64,000 nucleotides of DNA from positions 837,419 to 901,418 of the forward strand of contig NZ_CP053069.1 in assembly GCF_013003965.1 (NCBI RefSeq), written 5' to 3'. The position numbers and the translations under genes were made by a program. This document shows positions 17,155 through 25,614 of the stretch, piece after piece. This stretch comes from Usitatibacter rugosus. GTDB lineage: Bacteria > Pseudomonadota > Gammaproteobacteria > Burkholderiales > Usitatibacteraceae. Below the pieces are notes generated by a model. The model had not been told where the DNA came from and did no database searches. It saw nothing but the letters and a program-made list of their open reading frames with translations. The stretch's first letter is position 1, and the number at the start of each line of letters is the position of its first letter.

Positions 17155-17744
17155 GCGGGCCTCCTGGGGGATCGAATGGGGTGTGCGCCGACGACGAGGC
17201 GATAGGTGCGGCCGTCGGGGGCCTGGGTGTCGTTGTACTTGGCCGCGAGCCGGGCGATGGCCTCGAGCAATTCTCCGGCGAAGGCCTCGCGCGCCTTCGG
17301 GCTCGCAAGCCTCACCTCGACATCGGCCGAGAGCGTCGGCAGGGGCTTGCCGGCCTTCTCGGCCACCGCCTGGGCTTCGCCCACTTCGCGCGCCATGCGC
17401 GAGGCGAGCGCCATGAGGTACGTGCTCGAGAACTTGTCCTTCACCTTGCGCGGCTCGAACCCCTGGGCGCCGAACATCTCGGGGGAGGCGACGAGGTATT
17501 GCGCGGTCCTTCGCACGATGCGCTCGACGCAGCCACGCCGCGCCTCTTCGCGCACGAGCTCTACGTAGCCGTGATCCTCGAGCTGGCGCACGTGGTAGGC
17601 CACCGACTGGCGCGTGAGGCCGAGCTTCTTCGCCAGCGTGGTCGCCGAGCCCGGCTCGGAGAGCGCCTCCAGGATTCGTTGCCGCACCGGTGCGCCCAGC
17701 AGGGCGGCATGACGGGGATCGGCGACGACGTGGACCGTGGACAT
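17151..17744 (-). CDS. ArsR-type winged-helix regulator
   Basis: A 197-residue regulator. Seen: winged helix in the first 90 residues (LLGAPVRQRILEALSEPGSATTLAKKLGLTRQSVAYHVRQLEDHGYVELV), then a C-terminal region of about 100 residues without the metal-binding Cys/His motif of ArsR/SmtB metal sensors. So it is an ArsR-fold repressor whose effector is unknown; the two downstream SRPBCC proteins are its likely targets. It is the first gene of that operon. Its promoter should lie in the short gap 17745-17783, where an AT-rich stretch with TAGACAAATAGTTTTGTCAA (17761-17780) contains the dyad GACAAATAGTTTTGTC, a plausible operator. Confidence 0.88.
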   Translation of the reverse strand: MSTVHVVADPRHAALLGAPVRQRILEALSEPGSATTLAKKLGLTRQSVAYHVRQLEDHGYVELVREEARRGCVERIVRRTAQYLVASPEMFGAQGFEPRKVKDKFSSTYLMALASRMAREVGEAQAVAEKAGKPLPTLSADVEVRLASPKAREAFAGELLEAIARLAAKYNDTQAPDGRTYRLVVGAHPIRSPRRPA

Positions 17745-17761
17745 GCCCGAACTCTGTCATT

Positions 17762-17779
17762 AGACAAATAGTTTTGTCA
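17762..17779. promoter_or_regulatory. Imperfect dyad upstream of the ArsR gene, possible operator
   Basis: GACAAA and TTTGTC form a dyad around a short AT-rich centre about 20-35 bases upstream of the ArsR start codon. It is the only symmetric sequence in this gap apart from the family A palindrome next to it. Placement suggests autoregulation; not proven. Confidence 0.4.
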
Positions 17780-17783
17780 AATA

Positions 17784-17859
17784 CGACTGAATAAAGGGGT
17801 CAGACCACTTCATTGCCCGGCCTGGGTCAATGAAGTGGTCTGACCCCTTTATTCAGTCG
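17784..17859. repeat. Family A paired palindrome before the ArsR operon and at the end of cbiX-like gene
   Basis: Two perfectly complementary 32-bp arms (17784-17815 and 17828-17859) around a 12-base loop, core GGGGTCAGACCACTT. The right arm contains the TGA (17853-17855) of the CbiX-like gene, directly followed on the coding strand by ATAAAGGGGTCAGACC. The element lies between the end of one minus-strand gene and the promoter of the next. Confidence 0.95.
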
Positions 17860-18218
17860 ACCCGATTGAGAACCCAGGTCGAGATGGCGTCGAGGAGCTC
17901 GGGCACTTCGCCTACCGACGTTTCGAGCGAGATGGGGACGTGCTTCCGCTGGGCGCGGATCGCATCGAGGATGCGGGGAAGATCCTGCTTCAGGTGCCCG
18001 CCTTGCGCCATGAAGAGCGGGAACACGGTGATCGAAGACGCTCCTTCGCCGATCACCGCGTCGATCGCTTCCTCGAGACCCGGGCTCATGATCTCCAGGT
18101 ACGCCAACGCGATCGGGCATTCGGGGCGCGAGGAACGGACGCGGTCGCGAATCGCCTCGAACGGGCGGGCCCACTCGGGATCGCGGGCGCCGTGCGCGAA
18201 GAGGACGATCCCGTGCAC
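17853..18218 (-). CDS. CbiX/SirB-type sirohydrochlorin chelatase-like protein
   Basis: A 121-residue single-domain chelatase of the CbiX/SirB family, which inserts cobalt or iron into sirohydrochlorin on the way to cobalamin or siroheme. Seen: FAHGARDPEWARPFE at residues 7-21 with catalytic His9 and FMAQGGHLKQDLP with His75, the two metal-binding histidines. The half-size length matches the short CbiXS form that works as a homodimer. Starts 4 bp after the dut stop (minus strand), so probably cotranscribed with coaBC and dut. Metal specificity cannot be told. Its stop codon lies in a family A palindrome. Confidence 0.88.
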   Translation of the reverse strand: MHGIVLFAHGARDPEWARPFEAIRDRVRSSRPECPIALAYLEIMSPGLEEAIDAVIGEGASSITVFPLFMAQGGHLKQDLPRILDAIRAQRKHVPISLETSVGEVPELLDAISTWVLNRVD

Positions 18219-18222
18219 GGCC

Positions 18223-18669
18223 TCAGTGCTTGCCGGTGGAACCGAAGCCGCCCGTGCCCCGGGCGCTCTCTTCGAAGGACTCGACCACGTTCAGCTCGAC
18301 CTGCACCACAGGCACGATCACCATTTGCGCGATGCGGTCCATCGGGTTCACGACCAGCGTGTCCTTCCCGCGATTCCAGGCCATGACCGTGACCGTGCCC
18401 TGGTAGTCGGAGTCGATCAATCCCACGAGATTGCCGAGGACCAGCCCCTTGCTGCCGAGGCCCGAGCGTGGAATCAACATCGCGGCGAAACCCGAATCGC
18501 CGATGTGGATCGCGATTCCGGCGGGAATCTTCGCCTCGTCGCCCGGCTTCAGCGTGATGGGCGCATCGATGCACGCGCGGATATCGAGCCCCGCCGCACC
18601 CACGGTCCCATAAGAAGGCAATTGGTCCCGGATCCTCTCGTCGAGGATCTTCACGTCCAGCTTTTGCAT
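18223..18669 (-). CDS. dut: Deoxyuridine 5'-triphosphate nucleotidohydrolase
   Basis: A 148-residue trimeric dUTPase, which hydrolyses dUTP to dUMP and pyrophosphate, keeping uracil out of DNA and feeding dTMP synthesis. All five family motifs are present: [27 protein letters not shown] (catalytic Asp), RIAQMVI and the C-terminal GTGGFGSTG. The ATG at 18669 shares one base with the coaBC stop (TGATG), so the two are coupled; coaBC-dut is a very common gene pair in Proteobacteria. Confidence 0.97.
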   Translation of the reverse strand: MQKLDVKILDERIRDQLPSYGTVGAAGLDIRACIDAPITLKPGDEAKIPAGIAIHIGDSGFAAMLIPRSGLGSKGLVLGNLVGLIDSDYQGTVTVMAWNRGKDTLVVNPMDRIAQMVIVPVVQVELNVVESFEESARGTGGFGSTGKH

Positions 18670-19892
18670 CAGGAAGCCTGCTTGATGGGGGTGATGGTGG
18701 CGCGCGGCGACTTGGCCTCGAAGAGGCCGAGGGCGTGCGCGAGGATGCGGTGGGCGATCTGCCCCTTGGAGGCGCGAGCGACCGGATGCGCTCCGGCGTC
18801 GTCGTAGATCGTGACCTCGTTCTCCTCGCGGCCGACGGCATGCTGCACGAGGTTGGCGACGATCATCGGGATCTTCTTCTTCGCGCGCTTGGCCTGCGCG
18901 TAGTCCGCGAGGTTCTCGCTCTCGGCGGCGAAGCCCACGCAGAACGGCGCGTTGGGCAGCGCCGCGACGTACGCGAGGATGTCTTCCGTGGGCTTGAGGT
19001 GAAGCTCCAGCGGCGTGTTCGACTTTTTGAGCTTGCGATTCGACGCTTCGACCGGCGTGTAGTCGGCCACGGCGGCGACACTGAAGAAGATGTCGATGCC
19101 CGCGACGTGCGCCTTCACCGCGTTGAACATCTCGGCGGCGCTGGTCACGTAGACGAAGTGCGCGCGCGGCGGCGGTGGGATCGCGGTCGGGCCGGAGACG
19201 AGCGTGACATCCGCGCCCTGGGCAAGCGCCGCTTCCGCAACCGCGTAGCCCATTTTGCCGGACGAGAGATTGGTGATGCCGCGCACGGTGTCGATCGCCT
19301 CGAACGTCGGGCCGGCGGTCACGAGCACTTTCCTGCCCGCGAGCTTCTTCGGCGAGAGGAAGGCGAGGATGTCGTGCACGAGATCTTCGGGCTCGAGCAT
19401 GCGGCCCATGCCGACTTCTCCGCACGCCTGGTCGCCGGCCGCGGGGCCGAGCACCGCGATGCCGTCGTTGCGAAGCGTGGCGACGTTGCGCTGCGTGGCG
19501 GGGTTGTCCCACATCTCGCGGTTCATCGCGGGTGCGACCAGCAGCGGGCAGTTGCGCGCGACGGCGACGGTGGAGAGCAGGTCGTCGCAGATGCCGTGCG
19601 CGAGCTTCGCCATGAAGTCGGCGGTGGCGGGCGCGATCACGATCGCATCCACGCCGCGCGAGAGCTCGATGTGCGCCATGGAGTTGTCGAAGCTCGAATC
19701 CCAGAGGTCCGTGATCACGGGCTTGCCGGTGAGCGCCTGGAACGTGGCGGGCGTGACGAACTTCGTGCCGGCGTCGGTCATCGCGACCCGGACTTCGACG
19801 TTATTCCTTTGCAGGAGACGCGCGAGCTCGGCCGCCTTGTACGCGGCAATGCCCCCGGTCACGCCCAGGAGGATCTTCAAACCCTTGTCCAT
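18669..19892 (-). CDS. coaBC: Bifunctional phosphopantothenoylcysteine decarboxylase/synthetase
   Basis: A 407-residue fusion for coenzyme A synthesis: CoaB joins 4'-phosphopantothenate to cysteine using CTP, and CoaC decarboxylates the product with FMN. Seen: N-terminal flavoprotein domain ([47 protein letters not shown] with the conserved Asn; [13 protein letters not shown] with the catalytic Cys), then the CoaB domain from about 185 ([25 protein letters not shown] and a Lys-rich loop near [11 protein letters not shown]). Length and order match the family. Divergent from radC across only 30 bp. Confidence 0.97.
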   Translation of the reverse strand: MDKGLKILLGVTGGIAAYKAAELARLLQRNNVEVRVAMTDAGTKFVTPATFQALTGKPVITDLWDSSFDNSMAHIELSRGVDAIVIAPATADFMAKLAHGICDDLLSTVAVARNCPLLVAPAMNREMWDNPATQRNVATLRNDGIAVLGPAAGDQACGEVGMGRMLEPEDLVHDILAFLSPKKLAGRKVLVTAGPTFEAIDTVRGITNLSSGKMGYAVAEAALAQGADVTLVSGPTAIPPPPRAHFVYVTSAAEMFNAVKAHVAGIDIFFSVAAVADYTPVEASNRKLKKSNTPLELHLKPTEDILAYVAALPNAPFCVGFAAESENLADYAQAKRAKKKIPMIVANLVQHAVGREENEVTIYDDAGAHPVARASKGQIAHRILAHALGLFEAKSPRATITPIKQAS

Positions 19893-19922
19893 GAATGCAT
19901 TTTACCCATGTGGAGGCCGGGC

Positions 19923-20597
19923 ATGTCGATGGCAAGTGGGCCGCTCGAGGAGCGCCCGCGCGAGCGGTTGCGGGCCCGGGGCGCAGCATCGCTTTCGGAC
20001 GCGGAGCTCCTCGCCCTGTTCATGCGCCCGGCCGTCCGCGGGCAGGATGCGCTGGCGTCCGCCCGCGAGCTCCTCGCGAAGTTCGGGCGCGTGTCCGGCG
20101 TGCTCGCAGCCGCCGAGGCCGGGTGCCGGTCGCAGATCCGCGTGGATTCGCTTCGCCTCGCACCCTTCGCCGCGGTGATGGAGCTCGCACGCCGCGCATT
20201 GGGTGAGGAGATGCGAACGCGCGACAGCCTCACGTCGCCGGGAGCCGTGCGTGGCTACCTACGGCTACGCATGCAAGAGCTCGCGCACGAGGCGTTCTAC
20301 GGGGTCTTCCTCGATGCGCAGAACCGCGTGATCGCCGCCGAGGAGCTCTTCCGCGGGACCCTCACCCAGACTTCCGTTTATCCGCGGGAGGTCGTGAAGC
20401 ACGCCCTGTCGCACAACGCGGCGGCCATGATCCTGGCCCACAACCATCCCTCGGGGGTGGCCGAGCCCAGCCTCCAGGACCAGGCGCTCACCCGGACGCT
20501 GGCCGAAGCCCTCGCCCTGGTCGACATCAAAGTGCTGGACCACTTCATCGTGGCGCCCGGGGCCTGCCTCAGCTTCGCCGAAAGGGGGCTGATCTAG
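19923..20597 (+). CDS. radC: RadC family JAB1/MPN-type protein
   Basis: A 224-residue protein with an N-terminal helix-hairpin-helix-like region ([35 protein letters not shown]) and a C-terminal JAMM domain with [15 protein letters not shown], the metal-binding H-x-H-P-S-G-x(n)-D motif. RadC is widely conserved, but its role in DNA repair is disputed. ATG 19923 is chosen over one at 19908 because GGAGG lies 6 bases before it and the MS-x-x-x-x-P start is typical. radC upstream of rpmB-rpmG is a standard proteobacterial order. Confidence 0.93.
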   Translation: MSMASGPLEERPRERLRARGAASLSDAELLALFMRPAVRGQDALASARELLAKFGRVSGVLAAAEAGCRSQIRVDSLRLAPFAAVMELARRALGEEMRTRDSLTSPGAVRGYLRLRMQELAHEAFYGVFLDAQNRVIAAEELFRGTLTQTSVYPREVVKHALSHNAAAMILAHNHPSGVAEPSLQDQALTRTLAEALALVDIKVLDHFIVAPGACLSFAERGLI

Positions 20598-20652
20598 GCC
20601 GGAAAGGGTCTTCGGGCGTCCGGCGGCCCCCAAAAAGGCCAATGGAATCAGC

Positions 20653-20682
20653 TTGAAAGCACCCCGGTCGCCGGGTTATAAT
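20653..20682 (+). promoter_or_regulatory. Strong sigma-70 promoter for rpmB-rpmG
   Basis: TTGAAA (20653-20658) and TATAAT (20677-20682) with an 18-base spacer, 62 bases upstream of rpmB. The -10 box is a perfect match, as expected for ribosomal protein genes. Confidence 0.85.
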
Positions 20683-20744
20683 CGCGGTCTTTCGTAGCCC
20701 AGCACCGACTTCTCGCTGAGCTTTAAGTATTCCGGAGGTTTCAG

Positions 20745-20981
20745 ATGTCCCGAGTTTGCCAAGTCACGGGGAAAGCCCCGATCGTCGGAAACCACGTTTC
20801 CCACGCGAACAACAAGACCAAGCGCCGCTACCTGCCGAACCTGCAGTACCGCAAGTTCTGGGTCGAGAGCGAGAACCGCTGGGTCCGTATGCGCCTGTCG
20901 AATGCGGGCCTGCGCCTCATCGACAAGAAGGGCCTCGACGTCGTCCTCGCCGAAATGCGCGGCCGCGGCGAGAACGTCTAA
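20745..20981 (+). CDS. rpmB: 50S ribosomal protein bL28
   Basis: A 78-residue ribosomal protein of the large subunit. The N-terminus [28 protein letters not shown] and the core [26 protein letters not shown] are characteristic of bL28. It starts after a strong GGAGG site and is followed by rpmG 12 bp downstream; the pair shares a promoter (20653-20682) and a terminator (21173-21200). Confidence 0.98.
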   Translation: MSRVCQVTGKAPIVGNHVSHANNKTKRRYLPNLQYRKFWVESENRWVRMRLSNAGLRLIDKKGLDVVLAEMRGRGENV

Positions 20982-20993
20982 GGAACCCTGACC

Positions 20994-21149
20994 ATGCGCG
21001 AAAAGATCAAGCTCGAGTCGTCCGCCGGCACCGGCCATTTCTACACGACGACCAAGAACAAGCGGACCATGCCGGACAAGATGGAGATCAAGAAATTCGA
21101 TCCCGTCGCCCGGAAGCACGTCCTCTACAAGGAAACCAAGCTGAAATAG
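20994..21149 (+). CDS. rpmG: 50S ribosomal protein bL33
   Basis: A 51-residue large-subunit protein ([20 protein letters not shown]...[19 protein letters not shown]). It has no Cys residues, so it is the zinc-independent form that lacks the CxxC pairs. Directly downstream of rpmB, as in most Proteobacteria. Confidence 0.98.
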   Translation: MREKIKLESSAGTGHFYTTTKNKRTMPDKMEIKKFDPVARKHVLYKETKLK

Positions 21150-21172
21150 GGAGTACCAATAAGAACAATGGG

Positions 21173-21200
21173 GCCCGGTATTTGACCGGGCTTTTTTTTT
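21173..21200 (+). terminator. Rho-independent terminator of rpmB-rpmG
   Basis: A 7-bp GC-rich stem (GCCCGGT/ACCGGGC, 5-base loop) followed by nine T residues, 23 bases after the rpmG stop. Confidence 0.95.
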
Positions 21201-21252
21201 GCCTGCGCCTTAGAATCGGGCCGTCAAACAACAAGAACCGAAGGGACACGGC

Positions 21253-21795
21253 ATGGCTCGCAACCGGCATCGCGGCTTCAACCTGGTCGAGCTCATGGCC
21301 GGGCTCGTCGTGATCGCCGGCGTGATCGCGGCGGCGGCCTACTACAAGGGACGCCCCGCGGCAGATCCCACCAAGATCGACACAACGCTCCCCGCGTTCA
21401 TCTCTTCTCCCGCCTCCAGCACGAACTACTACCTCGAAGGCTCCGTGCACCGCGTCTCGCGCACGGACAACGGCGTGTACTTCATGGTCCGCACCCCGGA
21501 CAACAAGGACTTCTGGGTCGCTGCCGAGAAGACCCACACCGGCGGCTTCGCGAACGTCGCGGCGGGCCAGGTCGCGCAGATGCAGGTCCAGGCGAACACC
21601 GGGGCCAGCCTGCAGATCTCGACCCGCGTGCTCCCGATGTCGCAGGTGGCCGACGCCTTCGCGTACCGATACCTCGTGAAGACGCCGGCGCCGGCGAACT
21701 ACAAGGACCCGCTCGAGGAGCACGACGAGCCCGCCGCACACACCCCGGCCGACCTCACTCCGCAGCCGCGTGACAAGGACAAGGACGACGACTGA
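21253..21795 (+). CDS. Orphan prepilin-like protein
   Basis: A 180-residue protein with a type IV prepilin/pseudopilin N-terminus: a short basic leader MARNRHRG, then FNLVELMAGLVVIAGVIAAAAYY. The leader peptidase site G|F, Glu at position +5 and a long hydrophobic helix are all present. The rest (about 35-150) is a compact globular region containing GSVHRVSRTDNGVYFMVRTPDNKDFWVAA, followed by an acidic disordered tail (PRDKDKDDD). No pilus or type II secretion genes are nearby and it is not clear that it is assembled into a filament; PilD elsewhere in the genome would be needed. Starts 13 bases after GAAGGG. Function unknown. Confidence 0.75.
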   Translation: MARNRHRGFNLVELMAGLVVIAGVIAAAAYYKGRPAADPTKIDTTLPAFISSPASSTNYYLEGSVHRVSRTDNGVYFMVRTPDNKDFWVAAEKTHTGGFANVAAGQVAQMQVQANTGASLQISTRVLPMSQVADAFAYRYLVKTPAPANYKDPLEEHDEPAAHTPADLTPQPRDKDKDDD

Positions 21796-21810
21796 CGCCG
21801 CCGGGCTCGC

Positions 21811-22689
21811 CTACTTGAGCGGGATCCGAATGGCGGTCTCGAGCTTCGACGGCGGCACCTGCCGCGGGTCGTTCAGGTATTCCTCGAAGCAAGGCTGGTC
21901 GCCCGGCGCCTCGCCGCTCTTCGGCAGCCACTCCCGGTAGAGCCAGTCGTAGGCGCGGTGCAGCTCGGAATACGGGCCCGTATGGACGATGACGGCGCAC
22001 TTGCCCGACGGGGTCTCCTCGACCTTCACCGCGCCCTCGCCCTTGAACCCCTCCGGAACGGTGACACACGCGTCGGCGCGTAGCTGCGCGGTGGGCATGG
22101 AGGCGGGGTCGTCGTAGTAGATGCCGAACATGCGGGTGTCGGGACCCATGAGGCCCTTGCCCGCTGCCCAGATCGAGAGGCGCTCGAACGTGGGGCCGAT
22201 CTGCGTGTAGTCGCCGCGATACTCCATCGCCGCCACGTGGCGGGCGGGCACATCCTGGATGGTCACTTGGTACATGTCGGGCTCCGGTTTGCGTTGGGAA
22301 GGGTGGAGTCCTCGTGCGATCCCGGCCGCGAGGTCGAGTTCCTCGCCTCGCTTGCGAAAGGCGCCCGGCGGAATGCCATGGGCGGCGCGGAAGGCGCGAT
22401 GGAACGCCTGCACGCTCGCGTATCCCGCTTCGCCCGCCAGCTTCGCGACCGGCGAGGCCGTCGTGATCAGCTTCAACGCCGCTCGCTGCAGCCGAAGCCG
22501 CTTCGCCGTCTCGGCGACCGTCTCGCCCACCATCGCCACGTACACGCGATGGAAGTGATACGGCGACAAGTGCGCTTCCTCGGCAAGGCGATGGATGTCG
22601 AGCGTGTCGTCGAGATGGTCGGCCAGGTACAGCGCCACCTTGTCGAGGCGCTTCGCGTACTGCTCGCGGGTCGTGGTCTTGATCGGCAT
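21811..22689 (-). CDS. AraC-family regulator with GyrI-like effector domain
   Basis: A 292-residue regulator. Seen: two AraC helix-turn-helix motifs in the first 115 residues (DTLDIHRLAEEAHLSPYHFHRVYVAMVGETVAETAKRLRL and SVQAFHRAFRAAHGIPPGAF), then a GyrI/AraC effector-binding domain (about 140-290: YQVTIQDVPARHVAAMEYRGDYTQIGPTFERL...). Members of this Rob/SoxS-like architecture often sense hydrophobic or cationic compounds and regulate efflux or stress genes. There is no obvious target next to it. It converges on the prepilin-like gene with a 15-bp gap. Confidence 0.92.
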   Translation of the reverse strand: MPIKTTTREQYAKRLDKVALYLADHLDDTLDIHRLAEEAHLSPYHFHRVYVAMVGETVAETAKRLRLQRAALKLITTASPVAKLAGEAGYASVQAFHRAFRAAHGIPPGAFRKRGEELDLAAGIARGLHPSQRKPEPDMYQVTIQDVPARHVAAMEYRGDYTQIGPTFERLSIWAAGKGLMGPDTRMFGIYYDDPASMPTAQLRADACVTVPEGFKGEGAVKVEETPSGKCAVIVHTGPYSELHRAYDWLYREWLPKSGEAPGDQPCFEEYLNDPRQVPPSKLETAIRIPLK

Positions 22690-22778
22690 CGGGGTCTCCG
22701 GTAGCCATGCTCCGGCGGGTCATTTGACCGCAATTGCGGAAATGGAGAGGGCGCGTCGGTCGCTGCGCTTGCCTGGTA

Positions 22779-22941
22779 GGCCTTGAACCACGGAGGCACG
22801 GAGACACGGAGGGCCACGGAGGAATTCTCGAAAGAACGTCAGGGATCCAACGTCGGTGATTCGCGACTGCCCGAAACGGCAATCCCTCGAAGTTTTTCCT
22901 CCGTGGCCCTCCGTGTCTCCGTGCCTCCGTGGTTCAAGGCC
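22779..22941. repeat. Perfect 46-bp inverted repeat made of CACGGAGG units
   Basis: Arms at 22779-22824 and 22896-22941 are exact reverse complements; each is built from several imperfect copies of a CACGGAGG-type 9-13-mer. The 71-bp loop contains no gene. The whole region 22690-23024 (335 bp), between two minus-strand genes, holds only this repeat, a terminator and a family B palindrome. Confidence 0.95.
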
Positions 22942-22970
22942 CACCAAGTGAGCGCAGCGCCACAAAAGAA

Positions 22971-22993
22971 AAAGCCCGCCGAAGCGGGCTTTC
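22971..22993. terminator. Bidirectional terminator hairpin
   Basis: Stem AAAGCCCGC/GCGGGCTTT with a CGAA loop. On the minus strand the GC stem is followed by TTTTTCTTTT, so it should end the desaturase transcript. Confidence 0.85.
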
Positions 22994-23000
22994 TTACTGG

Positions 23001-23020
23001 GTTCCCGTTTTCACGGGAAC
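23001..23020. repeat. Family B palindrome (GTTCCC-N8-GGGAAC)
   Basis: GTTCCCGTTTTCACGGGAAC flanked by TGG and GACG, as in the other family B copies. It ends four bases before the desaturase stop codon (23025-23027). Resembles the dRS3 repeat format of Neisseria (ATTCCC-N8-GGGAAT). Confidence 0.85.
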
Positions 23021-23024
23021 GACG

Positions 23025-24197
23025 TCAGGCGTAGCAGCGAAGGCGGCGCGAGAACGCGACCAGCGGCTCGACGTTGCTCTTCTCCGCACGCTCGCACCAA
23101 TCGGTGAGCTGCGCGGTGAGCTGCTCGGTGGTGAGCGTGGAGCGCGCCCAGATCTTGGAGAGCTCCTGGCGCATCGTGAACGACGTCTTCAGCGTGGGGC
23201 TTGCGGCGAGCGCTTGATCCAGCGCGGCGCGGTGCTCGGCCGGCACTTCCTTCTCGTCGCGGTGCATCCAGTGGCGCAGGGCACGAGCGGCGCGGCTATC
23301 CATGCCCGCATCGCGCAGCTTGGCGAGCTCGGCACGCGAGGAGCGATTCATGTGCTTCGCGTAGTTCGTGAGCACGTCGTAGCGATGCTGGATGACGGCC
23401 TGGAGCGTGGCGGCGTCGATCTCGAATTTCGTCGGGTCGAGCTTCACCTTCGGCGGAGCGCGGCGAACCTTCGCGAGGCCGAGGAGCGACAGCACGTTCA
23501 AATAACCCCAGCCGAGGTCCACCTCGTGCCAGCGCATGGAGAACTTGGCCGACGTCGGGTAGGCGTGGTGGTTGTTGTGCAGCTCTTCGCCGCCGATCCA
23601 CAGGCCGAAGCGCGTGATGTTGCGCGCCGCATCGTCGCATTCGAAGTTGCGGTAGCCCCAGAAGTGGCCGATGCCGTTGATGACGCCGGCGGCCCAGAAC
23701 GGGATCCACAGCATCTGGATGCCCCAGACGATGAAGCCCGGGATGATGCCGAAGAGGGCCATCTGCAACGCGAGCGTCGCGAGGATGCCGTACTTGTTCC
23801 ACCGGGCGTAGACGTTGCGCTCGAGCCAGTCGTCGGGCGTGCCGTGGCCGTAGCGCGACATCGTTTCCGTCTTGTGCGATTCCTTCACGTACAGGAACAC
23901 GCCGCCCCAGAGCACCTTGTTGATGCCGAGGATCTGCGGGCTGTGCGGATCGTCTTCCGTCTCGCACTTCGCGTGGTGCTTGCGGTGGATCGCGGCCCAT
24001 TCCTTGGTGATCATGCCCGTGGTGAGCCACAGCCATGCGCGGAAGAAATGGCTCACGATCGGGTGGAAATCCACCGCGCTGTGGGCCTGGCCGCGATGCA
24101 GGTACAGGGTCACGGCGGCGATGGTGATCTGCACGAGCACCAGCGTCACGAGGACCACGCCCCACCAGGGAAGATTCAGGAGGCCGTCGAAGAACAT
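23025..24197 (-). CDS. Acyl-CoA/acyl-lipid delta-9-type fatty acid desaturase
   Basis: A 390-residue integral membrane di-iron desaturase that introduces a double bond into fatty acyl chains for membrane fluidity. Seen: the three histidine boxes HRGQAH (34-39), HRKHH (71-75) and HNNHH (207-211), plus His178 in GIGHFWGYRN, and several membrane helices between them. About 100 C-terminal residues (290-390) form an extra helical region with many Lys/Arg (AELAKLRDAGMDSRAARALRHW), seen in other betaproteobacterial homologues. It is a single-gene unit: a possible -10 TAAAAT is in the 118-bp gap upstream and a terminator follows. Regiospecificity is inferred from family only. Confidence 0.93.
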   Translation of the reverse strand: MFFDGLLNLPWWGVVLVTLVLVQITIAAVTLYLHRGQAHSAVDFHPIVSHFFRAWLWLTTGMITKEWAAIHRKHHAKCETEDDPHSPQILGINKVLWGGVFLYVKESHKTETMSRYGHGTPDDWLERNVYARWNKYGILATLALQMALFGIIPGFIVWGIQMLWIPFWAAGVINGIGHFWGYRNFECDDAARNITRFGLWIGGEELHNNHHAYPTSAKFSMRWHEVDLGWGYLNVLSLLGLAKVRRAPPKVKLDPTKFEIDAATLQAVIQHRYDVLTNYAKHMNRSSRAELAKLRDAGMDSRAARALRHWMHRDEKEVPAEHRAALDQALAASPTLKTSFTMRQELSKIWARSTLTTEQLTAQLTDWCERAEKSNVEPLVAFSRRLRCYA

Positions 24198-24315
24198 ATC
24201 GGGATGCGCCTTTCGGAAAGGGCCACGTTGTAGGACGCGGCGTTCGAATTACGGTATTGGGACGAGATTTTACCCCGACCATTCCCCGGGTAGGGTTTTA
24301 ATCCGCAAGCTAAAC

Positions 24316-25614
24316 CTAAGCCTTTGACTCGGAAGGTCTTTCCTGCATTTCGGGTGTAGCAAATCCGACCCATTCGCGGCGCACGGCCGGGATGCGGATC
24401 CCATGCTCCCGGAACCCCGCCAAAATGGCCCGCAGCAGGTCGGTGCGGATCTGCGCGGCATTGGCGAAAACGTCGTCGATCCAGATCGACAATTCGAGGT
24501 CCACGCCGGGGTCGCCGATCTTGAGGATGACCGCGGCGGGGGCCGGATCCTTGAGGGCGAGGGGGTGCGTCTCGCCGGCGGAGCGAAGGATGCCCAAGGC
24601 GATGTCGAGATCGGTGTCGTAGGGCACGGAGGCTTGCACCTTCACGACCGCGCGCCGGTTCGAGTACGTGTGGTTGATGACGGTCTGCGTGATCAGCGTC
24701 TCGTTCGGGATGATCGACTGCGTCCCGTCGCCGGCTTTCACCACCGTGTAGCGCGAAGCAATCTCCTGCACGGTGCCCTGGCGGTTGTCCACGGTGACGA
24801 GGTCGCCGATGCGCACCGACCTGTCGAGCAGGATGATGAAGCCGCTCACGTAGTTGCTCGCGATCTTCTGCATCCCGAAGCCGAGGCCCACGCCGATGGC
24901 GCCGCCGAAGACGGAGAGCGCCGTGACGTCGACGCCCACGAGGGGAAGGGCGATCAGGATGGCGAGGAGCACGGCCATCGCGCGCACGAACTTGCCCATC
25001 ACCGCGCGCGTGGAGACCTGGAGGTGCTCCGCCTTCTGCAGGCGGCCCTCGATCACGTTGGCGATCCACAGCGTGACGGCGAGCGTGACCGCCACCGAGA
25101 AGACGGCGCGGATCGCGAGCAGCAACGTGAAGCGATCCTTGCCGATGGGGATCACGACGTCGTCCAGCGCCTCTTCCACCTCGGGGAGCAGGCCGGTGAA
25201 GTAGAGCGCGACGCCGATCCAGATGAGCCAGGAGATCGTGCGTTGCGAGCCGCTGAGGAGCGAGCCCTGCGGCAGGACGCTCGCCAGCACGTAGAGCGCG
25301 AAGCGGATCACGGCGAGGGCGACCAGCAGCGGGATCGCGAGATCGAGCAGCGGCGTGTGCTCGAGCCAGTGCGTGCGCTGCACGGCGAAGCGCGCGATCC
25401 AGACGATCGCCACCGCGACCAGCGGGCCGGCGAAGCCGGGGAAGTCCGAGTTGTTGGCCCAGCGGTGCGGATGCGTGGCGAGGCGCTTGCGCAGGCGCCG
25501 GGTGACGAGGACCGAGATGGCGAGGGCCGCGGCGATCACCACGACCCCGAGGAAGAACGGCACCAGGCTCTGGCGCGTGCCGAACTCCTCGATCAGCTTC
25601 TCGATCTCGTTCAT
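24316..25614 (-). CDS. MscS-family mechanosensitive ion channel
   Basis: A 432-residue inner-membrane channel. Seen: about five N-terminal membrane helices, then the pore helix VTALSVFGGAIGVGLGFGMQKIASNYVSGFIIL with the Gly/Ala packing pattern of MscS TM3, followed by the beta domain (SVRIGDLVTVDNRQGTVQEIASRYTVVKAGDGTQSIIPNE) and a C-terminal alpha/beta domain. It releases solutes when membrane tension rises after osmotic downshift. ATG 25614 overlaps the rsmB-like stop (ATGA); the longer open frame is inside that gene. Last gene of the purM operon. Confidence 0.94.
   Translation of the reverse strand: MNEIEKLIEEFGTRQSLVPFFLGVVVIAAALAISVLVTRRLRKRLATHPHRWANNSDFPGFAGPLVAVAIVWIARFAVQRTHWLEHTPLLDLAIPLLVALAVIRFALYVLASVLPQGSLLSGSQRTISWLIWIGVALYFTGLLPEVEEALDDVVIPIGKDRFTLLLAIRAVFSVAVTLAVTLWIANVIEGRLQKAEHLQVSTRAVMGKFVRAMAVLLAILIALPLVGVDVTALSVFGGAIGVGLGFGMQKIASNYVSGFIILLDRSVRIGDLVTVDNRQGTVQEIASRYTVVKAGDGTQSIIPNETLITQTVINHTYSNRRAVVKVQASVPYDTDLDIALGILRSAGETHPLALKDPAPAAVILKIGDPGVDLELSIWIDDVFANAAQIRTDLLRAILAGFREHGIRIPAVRREWVGFATPEMQERPSESKA

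Noticed and set aside
22779..22941. Inverted repeat as an insertion sequence
   Set aside because: The loop is 71 bp and has no transposase; there is no target-site duplication visible.
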